Positions 1-9,455 of a stretch of 64,000 bases of DNA are shown here, piece after piece. Below the pieces are notes generated by a model that was given only the letters and a program-made list of their open reading frames with translations, had not been told where the DNA came from and ran no database searches. Source of the stretch: JAUIET01 sp964352475 (GTDB lineage: Bacteria; Pseudomonadota; Gammaproteobacteria; Pseudomonadales; JAUIET01); the NCBI GenBank assembly GCA_964352475.1, contig CAYGSL010000004.1, forward strand, positions 62,001 to 126,000. Reading direction: 5' to 3'. Numbering within the stretch: position 1 is the first letter of the stretch; each line of letters opens with the position of its first letter. The translations under genes were made by a program, and so were the position numbers.

Positions 1-522
1 CACTTTACGACCGTATTCGTTTTCGATCTTGTAGGCTTCGAGCACCTGCCGGAACTTCTCAGAAGCCGATATTTCAGACCGATCCACGTTCGCTCGCAAA
101 AACGCAACGCGATCGTTACGCTCTTTTGACTTAAACGGAATATCCAGACCAATAAACTGCTCAAGACCGTCAATCATCCGAATAATCAGCGGCGTAATCT
201 GGCGCTGAATGACGGTGACCTGGCCAATTGAATCTTCCAGCTCTTCCAAACGTGCCAATTGGTTGGCAATCTGAATTTCCAGTCGCTGGTTGTAGATGCG
301 CAAACCGTCAATTTCTTTGTTGACTGTCTTATAGTCATTCAAAAGGTTGCCAGTTTGATCCGCAATCGTATCGATACGGGCCTGTGATTGTTGAGCCGCG
401 GTGGTCTTCGCCTGCCCGACTCGCATAATCGAGCCAAGAGTATCTGCGCTGGCTGCATTACCTAATAGCGCACCGAGCAGGGGCACGGCACAGGCAACGA
501 CTTTCATTCGATGCATATTCAT
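1..522 (-). CDS. DUF3450 family periplasmic protein, partial (3' end outside window)
   Basis: The frame is open from an ATG at 522 to the window edge, so only the first 174 residues are present. It starts with a hydrophobic stretch (VVACAVPLLGALLGNAASA) that looks like a signal peptide. A long charged, heptad-like region rich in Gln, Glu and Leu (about residues 35-110) suggests a coiled coil. The order of conserved stretches (VTVIQRQITPLI, then EKFRQVLEAYKIENEYGR) matches the DUF3450 family. In marine gammaproteobacteria these proteins are usually encoded beside ExbB/ExbD/TonB transport genes, which would lie off the left edge here; that is inference. In-frame ATGs at 516 and 507 are alternative starts. 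No biochemical role is established. Confidence 0.85.
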   Translation of the reverse strand, partial: MNMHRMKVVACAVPLLGALLGNAASADTLGSIMRVGQAKTTAAQQSQARIDTIADQTGNLLNDYKTVNKEIDGLRIYNQRLEIQIANQLARLEELEDSIGQVTVIQRQITPLIIRMIDGLEQFIGLDIPFKSKERNDRVAFLRANVDRSEISASEKFRQVLEAYKIENEYGRKV

Positions 523-716
523 GGACTTGTTTTTACCTTTTGATGAGGACGTAAAACTTTATTGCATTTATTAGCGACTATTGCATGCAACTCGGGAGCT
601 CAAGGTGAACCCAACGAACAAGAAACAGTCGCAATGTCTTGGCCCCATTGTAAAACCACTTTTCCAAATAAATCAACGACCAATTGAAAAACATTGATGT
701 TGTCTGTTGAACGGCG

Positions 717-1268
717 CTATGTAGTTTTGCGCTGCAAATGTAAGATGCTGAAATTCCAATCATTATCATCATTTTGATGGAATTCCGTGCAAGATAGTTG
801 ATGCCACGCCGTGTCGTCAAAAGCAAACCAGGCGTCGCCTTGTACCTCAGTATCCACCAAGGTCAGGTAAATTTGCTGTGCAGTGTCGATACTCTGACGG
901 TAAACATCAGCGCCACCTATCACGAAATAAGCGTTCTTATCGTTCAGTTGAGTCCACTGTTGTGCGCTATTTATCGCCGCATGCAAAGAACCGGCCACTT
1001 CGCAACCTTCCAATGTTAATCCGCTTTGCCGGCTGATCACAATGTTGTGTCGGTTCGGCAATGCGCGCCCGATAGAGTCGTAGGTTTTGCGCCCCATAAT
1101 GATCGCGTGCCCGCTGGTAAGTCGCTTGAAATGCAACAGATCATCGCGAAGATGCCAGGGCAAAGTATTGTCTATACCGATACAACCATTACGCGACATG
1201 GCCAGCAACAGCACCATCTCGGGGCTTTCGCTAACATCACTACCTTTTGTTGGAGAATTTGGAGTCAT
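717..1268 (-). CDS. folA: Dihydrofolate reductase
   Basis: This enzyme reduces dihydrofolate to tetrahydrofolate with NADPH in the cytoplasm, and so regenerates the cofactor oxidised by thymidylate synthase. The active-site segment LPWHLRDDLLHFKR is at residues 37-50; Asp43 aligns with Asp27 of the E. coli enzyme. The NADPH-binding segment GRKTYDSIGR follows at 59-68, and the VIGGADVYR segment comes later. The frame has 183 residues against about 160 in E. coli because of a polar N-terminal extension. The internal Met18 (position 1217, MVLLLAMSRNG) aligns with the usual start and may be the true one. It lies 26 bases downstream of thyA, on the same strand. Confidence 0.95.
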   Translation of the reverse strand: MTPNSPTKGSDVSESPEMVLLLAMSRNGCIGIDNTLPWHLRDDLLHFKRLTSGHAIIMGRKTYDSIGRALPNRHNIVISRQSGLTLEGCEVAGSLHAAINSAQQWTQLNDKNAYFVIGGADVYRQSIDTAQQIYLTLVDTEVQGDAWFAFDDTAWHQLSCTEFHQNDDNDWNFSILHLQRKTT

Positions 1269-1294
1269 TAACGGTGTGTCGGGGTCTGCGCGCT

Positions 1295-2089
1295 CTAAAC
1301 GGCCACTGGCGCACTAATGTGCGGATCTGGCTGGTAGTCATTCAATACAAAGTCATCAAACACGAAGTCAAACACATTGCTGACTTCAGGGTTGATCGAC
1401 AGGCTTGGCAACGGCTGCGGTGAGCGGCTTAGTTGCAAAACGGCCTGCTCCATGTGATTGCTGTACAGGTGGGCGTCCCCAAGCGTATGCACAAATTCGC
1501 CGGGTTCCAGATCACAAACTTGCGCAACCATCATGGTTAACAAGGCATAAGACGCGATGTTAAATGGCACACCGAGGAAAATATCCGCGCTGCGCTGGTA
1601 TAACTGACAGGAAAGCCTGCCGTTGGCCACGTAGAACTGAAATAACAAGTGGCAAGGCGGCAAGGCCATGCTCTCCACATCCGCCACATTCCAGGCACTG
1701 ACGATCAAACGCCGGGAATCCGGGTTACTGCGAATCTGTTCAATCACCTGGCTTATCTGGTCGATGTGACCGCCATCAGGCAGCGGCCAATTGCGCCACT
1801 GTGAACCATACACGGGACCAAGGTTGCCCTTATCATCTGCCCACTCATCCCAAATACTGACGCCGTGGTTTTTCAGGTATTGAATGTTTGTATCACCACT
1901 AAGAAACCACAGAAGTTCATGTACTATCGAACGTAAATGCACTTTCTTGGTTGTAAGCAGTGGAAAGCCCTGCTGAAGATCAAAGCGCATTTGATAGCCA
2001 AATACGCTGCGCGTGCCTGTGCCGGTTCGGTCTTCTTTATCAGCCCCGTGATCAATCACGTGGCGCATCAAATCCAGATATTGCTGCAT
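1295..2089 (-). CDS. thyA: Thymidylate synthase
   Basis: It converts dUMP and methylene-THF to dTMP and dihydrofolate. At 264 residues it has the same length as the E. coli enzyme. The catalytic Cys146 sits in ALPPCHLLFQFYV, and the phosphate-binding Arg21 is in EDRTGTGT. The segment DIFLGVPFNIASYALL is also present. The gene lies between lgt (23 bases upstream) and folA, so the dTMP-forming and dihydrofolate-recycling enzymes are likely made from the same message. Confidence 0.98.
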   Translation of the reverse strand: MQQYLDLMRHVIDHGADKEDRTGTGTRSVFGYQMRFDLQQGFPLLTTKKVHLRSIVHELLWFLSGDTNIQYLKNHGVSIWDEWADDKGNLGPVYGSQWRNWPLPDGGHIDQISQVIEQIRSNPDSRRLIVSAWNVADVESMALPPCHLLFQFYVANGRLSCQLYQRSADIFLGVPFNIASYALLTMMVAQVCDLEPGEFVHTLGDAHLYSNHMEQAVLQLSRSPQPLPSLSINPEVSNVFDFVFDDFVLNDYQPDPHISAPVAV

Positions 2090-2112
2090 GGTGTTTCGTC
2101 AGATGGTGTAAA

Positions 2113-2952
2113 TCAGGGTTTTGCCGGTGCTCGCTGGACAGAGTCTGCCTGAGCTCGATAGGAGTGCACGATAAGAATTATGCCCATTATAAACATAGGG
2201 ATACACAACTCCTGACCGCGAGTCATCCAGCCAAACCATTCGAAGTTGATGTGCGCATCGGGTTGGCGAAAAAACTCAACGAAGAAGCGAAAACTCGAGT
2301 ACCCCAGCAAAAAAACTGCGGCCACCGCCCAGGTAGGTCTTGGCTTTTGCGCGTACCAATACACCAGCAAAAAAAGCAGTACGCCTTCCAGTGCCACTTG
2401 ATACAACTGTGAAGGGTGGCGCGCCAATCCGTCCGGGTCTTTAGGGAAAATCATTGCCCAGGGAACATCGCTGGGCCGCCCCCACAGCTCCTGCCCGATG
2501 AAATTACCAACTCGCCCCAAACCAAGGCCTATCGGGGTTATAACTGCGCTCAGATCAAGCACCTGCCCCCAGCTATGGCCCGTTTTTCGCGCAAACAAAT
2601 ACATTGCGACAATAACGCCCAACAAGCCGCCATGAAACGACATACCGCCTTCCCACACCGCAAATAACCACAAGGGGTTATCCAGAAAATGCTCGAAGCC
2701 GTAAAAAAATACGTAACCGAACCGACCGCCCAAAACCACACCAAGCGCGGCATAAAAAATCATATCCTCGATTTCTGCCGGTTTTATAGTCACCCATTTG
2801 TGCAAGGTGTGTCGCATGGCCAACTTCCATGCCACAAAAAAACCGAGCAAATACATCAAGGCATACCAGTGAATACTGAGTGGCCCAAGGCTTACCGCAA
2901 CCGGATCCCAGCCAGGATGGACTAGCGCTCCCGCTACCGAAGATTGAATCAC
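2113..2952 (-). CDS. lgt: Prolipoprotein diacylglyceryl transferase
   Basis: This inner-membrane enzyme moves diacylglycerol from phosphatidylglycerol to the lipobox cysteine of prolipoproteins, the first step of lipoprotein maturation. The 279 residues hold about seven hydrophobic segments. His107 in MSFHGG and Arg147 in the signature GRVGNFIGQELWGR match E. coli His103 and Arg143. The signature reads GNFIGQE where most relatives have GNFINGE, a small departure. The start is GTG, overlapping the ptsP stop by four bases (GTGA), which implies translational coupling. Confidence 0.97.
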   Translation of the reverse strand: MIQSSVAGALVHPGWDPVAVSLGPLSIHWYALMYLLGFFVAWKLAMRHTLHKWVTIKPAEIEDMIFYAALGVVLGGRFGYVFFYGFEHFLDNPLWLFAVWEGGMSFHGGLLGVIVAMYLFARKTGHSWGQVLDLSAVITPIGLGLGRVGNFIGQELWGRPSDVPWAMIFPKDPDGLARHPSQLYQVALEGVLLFLLVYWYAQKPRPTWAVAAVFLLGYSSFRFFVEFFRQPDAHINFEWFGWMTRGQELCIPMFIMGIILIVHSYRAQADSVQRAPAKP

Positions 2953-5255
2953 GCATCCCCCGACGCAATCAGCGCGCCTGGGCTCAGATACTGACTAATA
3001 CCAAGCTTGTCGAGCTTTGACTGCATATAGCCGTAAATCATCTCTGCATCTTCCAACTGCATCACCCTGCTTAACATTTCTTCCGCTTGCGCGACGCTGA
3101 CACTCCTGATGGCCTGTTTCACTTTCGGAATGCTTGCTGCGTTCATCGACAAGGCGTCGTAACCCATGGCCAACAACAAAATTGCGGCACTCGGCTCACC
3201 GGCCAATTCGCCACAAATTGTCACTGGCTTGCCTTCAATATTTGCGGCATCTGCAATAGTCTCAAGGGCATGTAACACACTGGGGTGGTAGGAATGATAC
3301 AGCCCAGCAACACGGGTGTTATTTCTGTCAACGGCTAACAGATACTGGGTAAGGTCGTTGCTGCCTACCGAGAGAAAATCCACTTTCCGCGCAAAAGCTC
3401 TGGCCTGATAGACTGCCGCAGGTACCTCAACCATGACGCCTACAGGCGGCAATTTCAGATCATAACCATCATCCAGCAGCTCAGTATAGGCTCGCTTAAT
3501 CAAGCCCTGCGCTTCATCAATTTCACTTAGATGCGTCACCATAGGCAGCATGATGCGAATATTGTTCAATCCCTCACTGGCTTTCAGCATGGCCCGGACC
3601 TGCGACAGGAAAATTTCCGGGTGATCCAATGTTACCCGTATGCCGCGCCAGCCCAGAAACGGATTCTCTTCCTCAATCGGAAAATAAGGCAATGATTTGT
3701 CACCGCCAATATCCAGCGTACGCATAGTCACTTCCAAAGGCTGGAATGCTTGCAGTTGTTCGCGATAAATCTGTCGTTGCTCTTCCTCACTGGGAAACCG
3801 GTCACGCAGCAAAAATGGCACTTCGGTGCGATACAAACCAACACCTTGTGCGCCACGATCAAGCGAGCGCGCAACATCTGACATTAAGCCGGTATTTACG
3901 TGCAACGGCAGCGCGCGCTTATCAAGCGTCTCGCAAGGCAGGTCGCGCAAAGATTCCAGCTCCAGACTGAGCTGCTGTTCCTCGGCAATAATGCCGGCAA
4001 AGTAAGCGCTTAGCTCTTCACTCGGATTGGAATGAATCTCCCCGTTATAACCGTCAACCACCAACGCGGCTTTTTCCATGCGTTGCAAAGGTATGTCTAC
4101 AGCACCCATCACAGTAGGAATACCTAGCGCTCTGGCCATAATCGCGACATGCGAGTTGCTGGAGCCTTTGATCGACACCAGGCCAACCAGCTTTTCGGTG
4201 GGCACTTCGCCCAACATCGAAGCTGTTAGCTCTTCGCCTATCAGAATAGTGTTTTCGGGATACTCTCTTGGTCCGGAATTGGATTGTTGCAAATACTCTA
4301 GAACCCGTCGGCCAAGATCGCGAACATCAGCCGCGCGCTCACGCAGATAACTGTCTTCCATGCGCTCAAAGGTATTCACATGCTCAAGTATCACCGAGCG
4401 TACCGCACCTTGCGCCCAGGAACCCTGGCGAATCTTGTCACTGATTTCTCCGCCCAGCGCATTGTCATCCAACATTTGCAGGTACACATCAAACAGCGCG
4501 CGCTCTTCTGGCCGAAGCTGTCCGGCAAGCGTTGTGCCCAGTTGCTGAATATCAATTCGAACCTGGGCCAAACTGCTCCAGAAAAACTTCAGCTCTGCAT
4601 CAATATCTGCCGCAACCCGATCAGGTACGGTCTTCAAGTCCGCCGGCGACGACACCACTATCGCCTCACCCATTGCAATGCCGGGTGCGCCAGGCACTCC
4701 TTTGAAGCGCGCCGACCTGCGCACCGGAGTTGCAGTGCTGGAAACCTGTTCCAGCGCACCGGTCGCTTCTGCGTGGGCGATAACACCGGCCAACTGCGCA
4801 GACATTGTGACCAGAAACGCCTCTTCGCTTTCATCGAATCGACGGCTCTCGCTTTGCTGCACCGTGAGCACGCCCAACACCTTGCGCTGATGGATAATCG
4901 GCGCCCCTAAAAACGCATTGAAGCTTTCTTCACCGATTTCAGGAAAATACTTATACGCCGGATGATTCTCAGCCCGGTCCAGGTTCAACGGCTCTTCGCG
5001 CGTGACCACCTGGCCAATCAGACCTTCGTTCACTGACAGTGAGACCTTGCCAATCGACTCTGGATTTAGCCCTTCGTTGGCGGCAAACACATAATTGCCA
5101 CTCGTTGCATCCAGCATGTACACAGAGCAGACTTCAGCGCCCATGGCCTTGCGAACCCTGCTCACAATCAGGTCCAGAGCTTTTTGCAAGCTGGGAGCGG
5201 TATTCACCTCCTGGATGATTTGCCGCAGGGAGCTCAACATAGTGGTATCGGCCAT
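2949..5255 (-). CDS. ptsP: Nitrogen-PTS phosphoenolpyruvate-protein phosphotransferase (EI-Ntr), GAF-containing
   Basis: PtsP takes phosphate from PEP and passes it to NPr, starting the regulatory nitrogen PTS. Residues about 17-155 form a GAF domain, the part that senses glutamine and 2-oxoglutarate in enterobacteria. The EI domain follows; the phospho-accepting His is at about residue 366 in GSSNSHVAIMARALG. The C-terminal PEP-binding TIM barrel contains VGSNDLTQYLLAVDRNN and the catalytic Cys at about residue 682 (VTICGELAGE). The 768 residues fit the family (about 750). The ATG shares one base with the rppH stop (TAATG), and the gene is followed directly by lgt. The NPr and EIIA-Ntr genes are not in the window. 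Confidence 0.97.
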   Translation of the reverse strand: MADTTMLSSLRQIIQEVNTAPSLQKALDLIVSRVRKAMGAEVCSVYMLDATSGNYVFAANEGLNPESIGKVSLSVNEGLIGQVVTREEPLNLDRAENHPAYKYFPEIGEESFNAFLGAPIIHQRKVLGVLTVQQSESRRFDESEEAFLVTMSAQLAGVIAHAEATGALEQVSSTATPVRRSARFKGVPGAPGIAMGEAIVVSSPADLKTVPDRVAADIDAELKFFWSSLAQVRIDIQQLGTTLAGQLRPEERALFDVYLQMLDDNALGGEISDKIRQGSWAQGAVRSVILEHVNTFERMEDSYLRERAADVRDLGRRVLEYLQQSNSGPREYPENTILIGEELTASMLGEVPTEKLVGLVSIKGSSNSHVAIMARALGIPTVMGAVDIPLQRMEKAALVVDGYNGEIHSNPSEELSAYFAGIIAEEQQLSLELESLRDLPCETLDKRALPLHVNTGLMSDVARSLDRGAQGVGLYRTEVPFLLRDRFPSEEEQRQIYREQLQAFQPLEVTMRTLDIGGDKSLPYFPIEEENPFLGWRGIRVTLDHPEIFLSQVRAMLKASEGLNNIRIMLPMVTHLSEIDEAQGLIKRAYTELLDDGYDLKLPPVGVMVEVPAAVYQARAFARKVDFLSVGSNDLTQYLLAVDRNNTRVAGLYHSYHPSVLHALETIADAANIEGKPVTICGELAGEPSAAILLLAMGYDALSMNAASIPKVKQAIRSVSVAQAEEMLSRVMQLEDAEMIYGYMQSKLDKLGISQYLSPGALIASGDA

Positions 5256-5740
5256 TAGCGTGCAACCAGCTTGCTGTGCGCGGGCGCAAGTTCTAGCAGG
5301 GCTTTGCGATACACCTCGCGTTTAAAGGCGACCACATCGCCCATGGGATACCAATAGCTTACCCAACGCCAACCGTCGAATTCAGGCTTATCGTCAACAT
5401 CAAACCGAATTTGATCTTCAGCGCCCACCAGGCGCAGCAAAAACCATTTTTGCTTTTGCCCGATACACACCGGTTTGCTGCCTTTTCGAATCAAGCGCTT
5501 GGGCAATTTGTAACGCAACCAGCCACGCGTAGTCGCCAGTAACTCTACATCGTCTGCCTGCAGGCCAATCTCTTCGCCAAGTTCTCTGTACAAGGCCTCT
5601 TCAGGTGTTTCATCGCGATTGATGCCGCCCTGTGGAAACTGCCAGGCGTCTTGACCTATACGGCGCGCCCACAGCACCTGGCCGCGGCCATTCGCAACCA
5701 TAATACCAACGTTCGGGCGAAAACCATCGCGGTCTATCAC
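5255..5740 (-). CDS. rppH: RNA pyrophosphohydrolase (Nudix)
   Basis: RppH removes pyrophosphate from the 5' triphosphate end of mRNA and so allows RNase E-dependent decay. The Nudix box is complete at residues 38-60, from GGINRDETPEEAL to RELGEEIGL, with the metal-binding Glu cluster. The 161 residues match the enterobacterial protein. Its start is GTG and it overlaps the gcvH stop by four bases (GTGA). The pairing with ptsP immediately downstream is the usual gammaproteobacterial order. Confidence 0.97.
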   Translation of the reverse strand: MIDRDGFRPNVGIMVANGRGQVLWARRIGQDAWQFPQGGINRDETPEEALYRELGEEIGLQADDVELLATTRGWLRYKLPKRLIRKGSKPVCIGQKQKWFLLRLVGAEDQIRFDVDDKPEFDGWRWVSYWYPMGDVVAFKREVYRKALLELAPAHSKLVAR

Positions 5741-6123
5741 TCGTCCTCACATTGCTGACTGTACGCCTCAGCATCGAGTAAATGCGAGAAATCAGTGGTA
5801 TCTGGCTTGAGCCTGAATATCCAGCCATCTTCATAAGGGCTGCCATTCACTGTTTCTGGCTGGTCTTCGAGGCCCTCGTTAACCTCCACCACCTCTCCTT
5901 GCAGCGGGCTGAATATATCTGAGGCGGCTTTAACAGACTCGACAACACCGGCCTGCTCACCAGCGCTCAGGTTCGCACCTACTTCGGGCACTTCCACATA
6001 GACGATATCACCCAGTGCTTCCTGGGCATGATCGCTAATGCCTACACTGACCAGCCCGTCGTCTTCCAATCGTGCCCACTCGTGTGTTTCAGCGTAGTGG
6101 AGATCATTAGGTGTACTCGTCAT
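5737..6123 (-). CDS. gcvH: Glycine cleavage system H protein
   Basis: GcvH carries the lipoyl arm that shuttles the aminomethyl group between the P, T and L proteins of the glycine cleavage system. The lipoyl-accepting lysine is Lys65 in VESVKAASDIFSP, and the biotinyl/lipoyl fold segments are intact over 128 residues. It lies 90 bases after the ubiH/ubiI gene and overlaps rppH. Neither gcvT nor gcvP is next to it, although these are often neighbours; they are presumably elsewhere. No glycine riboswitch is visible in the 90-base gap upstream. Confidence 0.97.
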   Translation of the reverse strand: MTSTPNDLHYAETHEWARLEDDGLVSVGISDHAQEALGDIVYVEVPEVGANLSAGEQAGVVESVKAASDIFSPLQGEVVEVNEGLEDQPETVNGSPYEDGWIFRLKPDTTDFSHLLDAEAYSQQCEDE

Positions 6124-6213
6124 GGGAGCCCTCGATTAGTGATAGCAAAGCCTTTTATTCTAACGGCGAGCCTTCCAAAAACAAGCCTGCGTGAGCGGAA
6201 TATTCGATTCAGG

Positions 6214-7464
6214 TCACAAACCCATCGCATGGCGAACAATGCGCTGTTTCAATGGTGTGATGCCCGACACACGCCGCATGCCTTCATTGCGAAGCCAGAC
6301 CAGAGGCAAACTGCGACTGCCAAACAAACGCTTGAACGTCTCAACCGCTGCCATCATCGCCAGGTTGTCTGATTTGCGACGTCGCTGGTAGCGTTGCAAA
6401 AACAACTCATCACCCAGGCTCACCCCGGCCTCTAAAGCCCGCAATATTTCATTACTGAGTATCTCTACGTCTTTCAGACCCAGATTCACACCCTGCCCTG
6501 CTAAAGGATGAATTACATGCGCTGCGTCGCCAATCAAGGCGATCCCGGGTTTCACGTAATCCGTTGCATGATTTTGCTGCAAAGGAAAACAAAAACGGCG
6601 TGACGTTGCTTCTATGGGGCCGAGCTGCGATTCAAATGCGCGTTCCAGGGATTTCCTGAACTGATCGTCATCACTGTGCAGAATGGATTCAGCCACATCG
6701 GTATCCGCTGACCACACAATGGTACTTAATTTTTGCTCGGGATCAGCCAGCGGCAAAAAAGCCAGCGGGCCCTCAGGTAAAAAACGCTGCCACGCCGTAT
6801 TCTGATGAGATTTGGCAGTCCGCACGGTCGCAACAACCGCTTTTTGCTGATAGCTCCAATGCCGTGAATCAAAATCAGCCAGCTGACGTACCTGGGAATT
6901 GCCGCCATCAGCGGCCACCACCAACTGCGCGTGCAAGGTACGGCCGTCATCAAGGTCCAGCTGTTGAACAGCACCGGCATCGGAACTGGTACGCAAGGCA
7001 AGCAGTGTTCGCGGGCAGTACACATCCAGATTGCTCGCTCGCTGCAAGCTGCGAAACAAGGCGTCCAGCGTGATTGCGTTTTCAACGATACAACCCAGCA
7101 TGGGAGCGCCCACTTCCTCCGCGGTGAAATGTAACTCTGCGGTTCCCATGGCGTCCCAGACATGCATGGTCTGAAAAGGTTGATGTCTGGCTGATTCTAT
7201 AAAACGCCAGGCGCCAACATCTGATAACAACTCCACGCTGGCGGGTGTTAAAGCGCTCACACGTGCATCGTATTTGCTGACATCCGATTCTGCTGGAAAC
7301 GCCAGCGAAGGTTCAGTATCCATACACGGCAGTTCTCTGCCTTCTACCAATGCAATTCGCAGCGCGCTGTGTTTGAGCGACGCTGCCAGTGCAAGACCAG
7401 CCATCCCACCGCCGATTATTGCGATGTCATAGTATTCTTCGGCATGCGGCGCTGAGCGTGTCAT
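6214..7464 (-). CDS. UbiH/UbiI/VisC-family FAD-dependent hydroxylase (ubiquinone biosynthesis)
   Basis: This is a flavin monooxygenase that hydroxylates the ring of ubiquinone precursors at the membrane. The FAD-binding Rossmann motif GGGMAGLALA is at residues 18-27. The second FAD motif, GDAAHVIHPLAGQGVNLGLKD, lies at about 305-325. The position straight after pepP is that of ubiH in relatives. However, the C-terminus (FKRLFG, then LKQRIVRHAMGL) resembles UbiI/VisC more. Only one such gene is present here, where many relatives have two in tandem, so the ring position it hydroxylates cannot be assigned. It overlaps the pepP stop by four bases. Confidence 0.9.
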   Translation of the reverse strand: MTRSAPHAEEYYDIAIIGGGMAGLALAASLKHSALRIALVEGRELPCMDTEPSLAFPAESDVSKYDARVSALTPASVELLSDVGAWRFIESARHQPFQTMHVWDAMGTAELHFTAEEVGAPMLGCIVENAITLDALFRSLQRASNLDVYCPRTLLALRTSSDAGAVQQLDLDDGRTLHAQLVVAADGGNSQVRQLADFDSRHWSYQQKAVVATVRTAKSHQNTAWQRFLPEGPLAFLPLADPEQKLSTIVWSADTDVAESILHSDDDQFRKSLERAFESQLGPIEATSRRFCFPLQQNHATDYVKPGIALIGDAAHVIHPLAGQGVNLGLKDVEILSNEILRALEAGVSLGDELFLQRYQRRRKSDNLAMMAAVETFKRLFGSRSLPLVWLRNEGMRRVSGITPLKQRIVRHAMGL

Positions 7465-8783
7465 CTACGCCGACCTCGCATCATTTTTTCTATGTCGCTT
7501 GCTTTTTTGGGCAGAGCTTTAGTCAATACTTCCGGACCTTGCCGGGTGACCAGCACATCATCTTCAATTCGAATACCGATGCCACGCCACTGCTTATCCA
7601 CTTTTTTATTATCAGGAGCAATATACAGTCCAGGCTCTACGGTCAGAACCATGCCTGGCTCCAGCTGGCGCCACTCTTCACCCACTCTATAATCGCCTAC
7701 GTCATGCACATCCATGCCTAACCAGTGACCGGTTCTGTGCATGTAAAAAGGCTTGTAAGCTTCTTTTTTAAGCAAGGTCTCCAGCTTCCCTTTCAACAAG
7801 CCCAGCGCTAACAAACCCTCAGTAAGCACTCTCACACATGCTTCGTGCGGCTCGTTCCAGTGACAACCTGCCTTCGTTGCCTCTATTGCTGCCACTTGTG
7901 ACTTAAGAACCAGATCATAAAGAATTCGTTGTGGCTTACTGAATTTGCCACTCACCGGAAATGTTCGCGTAATATCTGACGCGTAGTAGCCGTACTCGCA
8001 ACCCGCATCAATCAACACCAGATCACCGTCAAGCAACTCATCGCTGTTTTGGGTGTAATGCAATATGCAAGCGTTTTTGCCGCTGCCTACAATGCTTTCA
8101 TAAGCGGCGTGGCGGCAACCTGCCTGCATGAACTCATGGATTAGTTCTGCTTCAAGGTGATATTCATAACGCCCTGCTTTGCAGGCTTTAATAGCGCGTT
8201 TGTGGGCCCGCACTGAAATATCTGCTGCGGCTTGCATCTGGCGAATCTCGGCTGCACTCTTGATTAAGCGCAACTCATGCAATAAATAATTCAGGTCCAG
8301 AAATTCACCTGGAGGTTGTGCGCCTGTGCGCGCCTTATTACGAATGGTGTTCACCCATTGCATCAGCTGCTGATCAAACTCGGCATTGCGGCCCATGGCG
8401 TAATAAACCCGCTCCCGACCTTCAATAAGGCCAGGCAGAATCTCATCGATATCACCGATAGGAAATGCATCGTCCGCTGAATAATTTTTGCAGGCTCCTT
8501 CGGGACCCTGGCGATAGCCAGTCCACAGTTCGAGGGTAGGGTCGCGCTCCTGACAAAACAGTATAAACTCGCCGTGCTCGCGCTCTGGCATCAACACCGC
8601 AACGGCATCCGGTTCATCGAACCCGGTCAGGTAATAAAAGTCACTGTCTTGCCGGAAGCGGTATTCGGTATCGCGATTGCGGGTGTGGATACTGGCCGAC
8701 GGCACAATCGCGATGCTGCCAGGCTCCATTTCTGCCATCACCTTACGTCGACGGCGGGAAAATTCTCGCTTTCCAATCATCAC
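7461..8783 (-). CDS. pepP: Xaa-Pro aminopeptidase P
   Basis: This cytoplasmic metallopeptidase releases an N-terminal residue that precedes proline. The N-terminal half is the creatinase-like domain (GSIAIVPSAS, then TEYRFRQDSDFYYLTGF). The C-terminal pita-bread domain carries the dimetal ligands: the Asp pair in LIDAGCEYGYYASDITR (about residues 257-270), His in HRTGHWLGMDVHD (about 355), Glu in TVEPGLYI (about 383) and Glu in IRIEDDVLV (about 407). The length of 440 is normal. It lies nine bases after ygfB. Confidence 0.97.
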   Translation of the reverse strand: MMIGKREFSRRRRKVMAEMEPGSIAIVPSASIHTRNRDTEYRFRQDSDFYYLTGFDEPDAVAVLMPEREHGEFILFCQERDPTLELWTGYRQGPEGACKNYSADDAFPIGDIDEILPGLIEGRERVYYAMGRNAEFDQQLMQWVNTIRNKARTGAQPPGEFLDLNYLLHELRLIKSAAEIRQMQAAADISVRAHKRAIKACKAGRYEYHLEAELIHEFMQAGCRHAAYESIVGSGKNACILHYTQNSDELLDGDLVLIDAGCEYGYYASDITRTFPVSGKFSKPQRILYDLVLKSQVAAIEATKAGCHWNEPHEACVRVLTEGLLALGLLKGKLETLLKKEAYKPFYMHRTGHWLGMDVHDVGDYRVGEEWRQLEPGMVLTVEPGLYIAPDNKKVDKQWRGIGIRIEDDVLVTRQGPEVLTKALPKKASDIEKMMRGRRR

Positions 8784-8792
8784 GGCTTCCCC

Positions 8793-9455
8793 TTAATGCA
8801 AGGTCAGCGAGCCACTGTCAGTTGGCGCACCAGGCGCATTCAGTTCAATGCACTGCGCGTAGACGTTCAATGCGGCAACCCTTACGTATTCAGCAAGCTG
8901 CATTAGATCTTCCTCATTCTCACCTGCCTCGCCTTGCTCTGAGGCGTCGGGCTCATCCATATCAGCCTGTTGCTGCGCACCCAGCGCCGCATCCACTTTG
9001 GAAATAGCGGCAAAATCCTGCAGGATCTCTGCGATTTCGTCTTGATCAGACAAGCTCAGTCCCGACTTTTTTTCAGCCACTGCGAATCCAAACATAAAGC
9101 CCTGACACCACTCGCCCAGTGATGTTGCTCTACTCAGCAAAGCCGCGTCATCGTCTGGTAATAACATCTGAAAACTCATATTCGGATCTTGCAGACCCTG
9201 CAAGGTTTGTGCTGCCACCGCTCTTAACTCCTGCTCATCGGCCACGGCAGGCTTTAAATCTTCTCCGGCAAATTGCAGGCAGGAGACCACCAATGCAGAC
9301 AAATCAGACTCCATGCCCACACAGAGTTCAGCTGTTAACATACCGTGCAGCTCAGCAGCACTGACGCTGCCCTCTAAAGACTCAATCAACGCCTGCAAAT
9401 CTTCAAAGCCCAACAGCTCATAGTCGCCAGGCGTAACATCGTCGCTAGCCATCAT
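8793..9455 (-). CDS. ygfB: UPF0149 (YgfB/YecA) family protein
   Basis: This is an acidic protein of 220 residues, slightly longer than the usual 190 or so. The segment SLGEWCQGFMFGFA and the start GYELLGFEDLQALIES-type helix (here DYELLGFEDLQALIES) are typical of the family. Its biochemical role is not settled; in Pseudomonas aeruginosa YgfB has been linked to control of an amidase and beta-lactam tolerance. It is the first gene of the minus-strand run ygfB-pepP-ubiH and is divergent from the TIGR02449 gene across a 258-base gap. Confidence 0.9.
   Translation of the reverse strand: MMASDDVTPGDYELLGFEDLQALIESLEGSVSAAELHGMLTAELCVGMESDLSALVVSCLQFAGEDLKPAVADEQELRAVAAQTLQGLQDPNMSFQMLLPDDDAALLSRATSLGEWCQGFMFGFAVAEKKSGLSLSDQDEIAEILQDFAAISKVDAALGAQQQADMDEPDASEQGEAGENEEDLMQLAEYVRVAALNVYAQCIELNAPGAPTDSGSLTLH

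Noticed and set aside
578..826. 82-codon minus-strand frame upstream of the DUF3450 gene
   Set aside because: It overlaps the end of folA in another frame, has no family resemblance and no ribosome-binding site.
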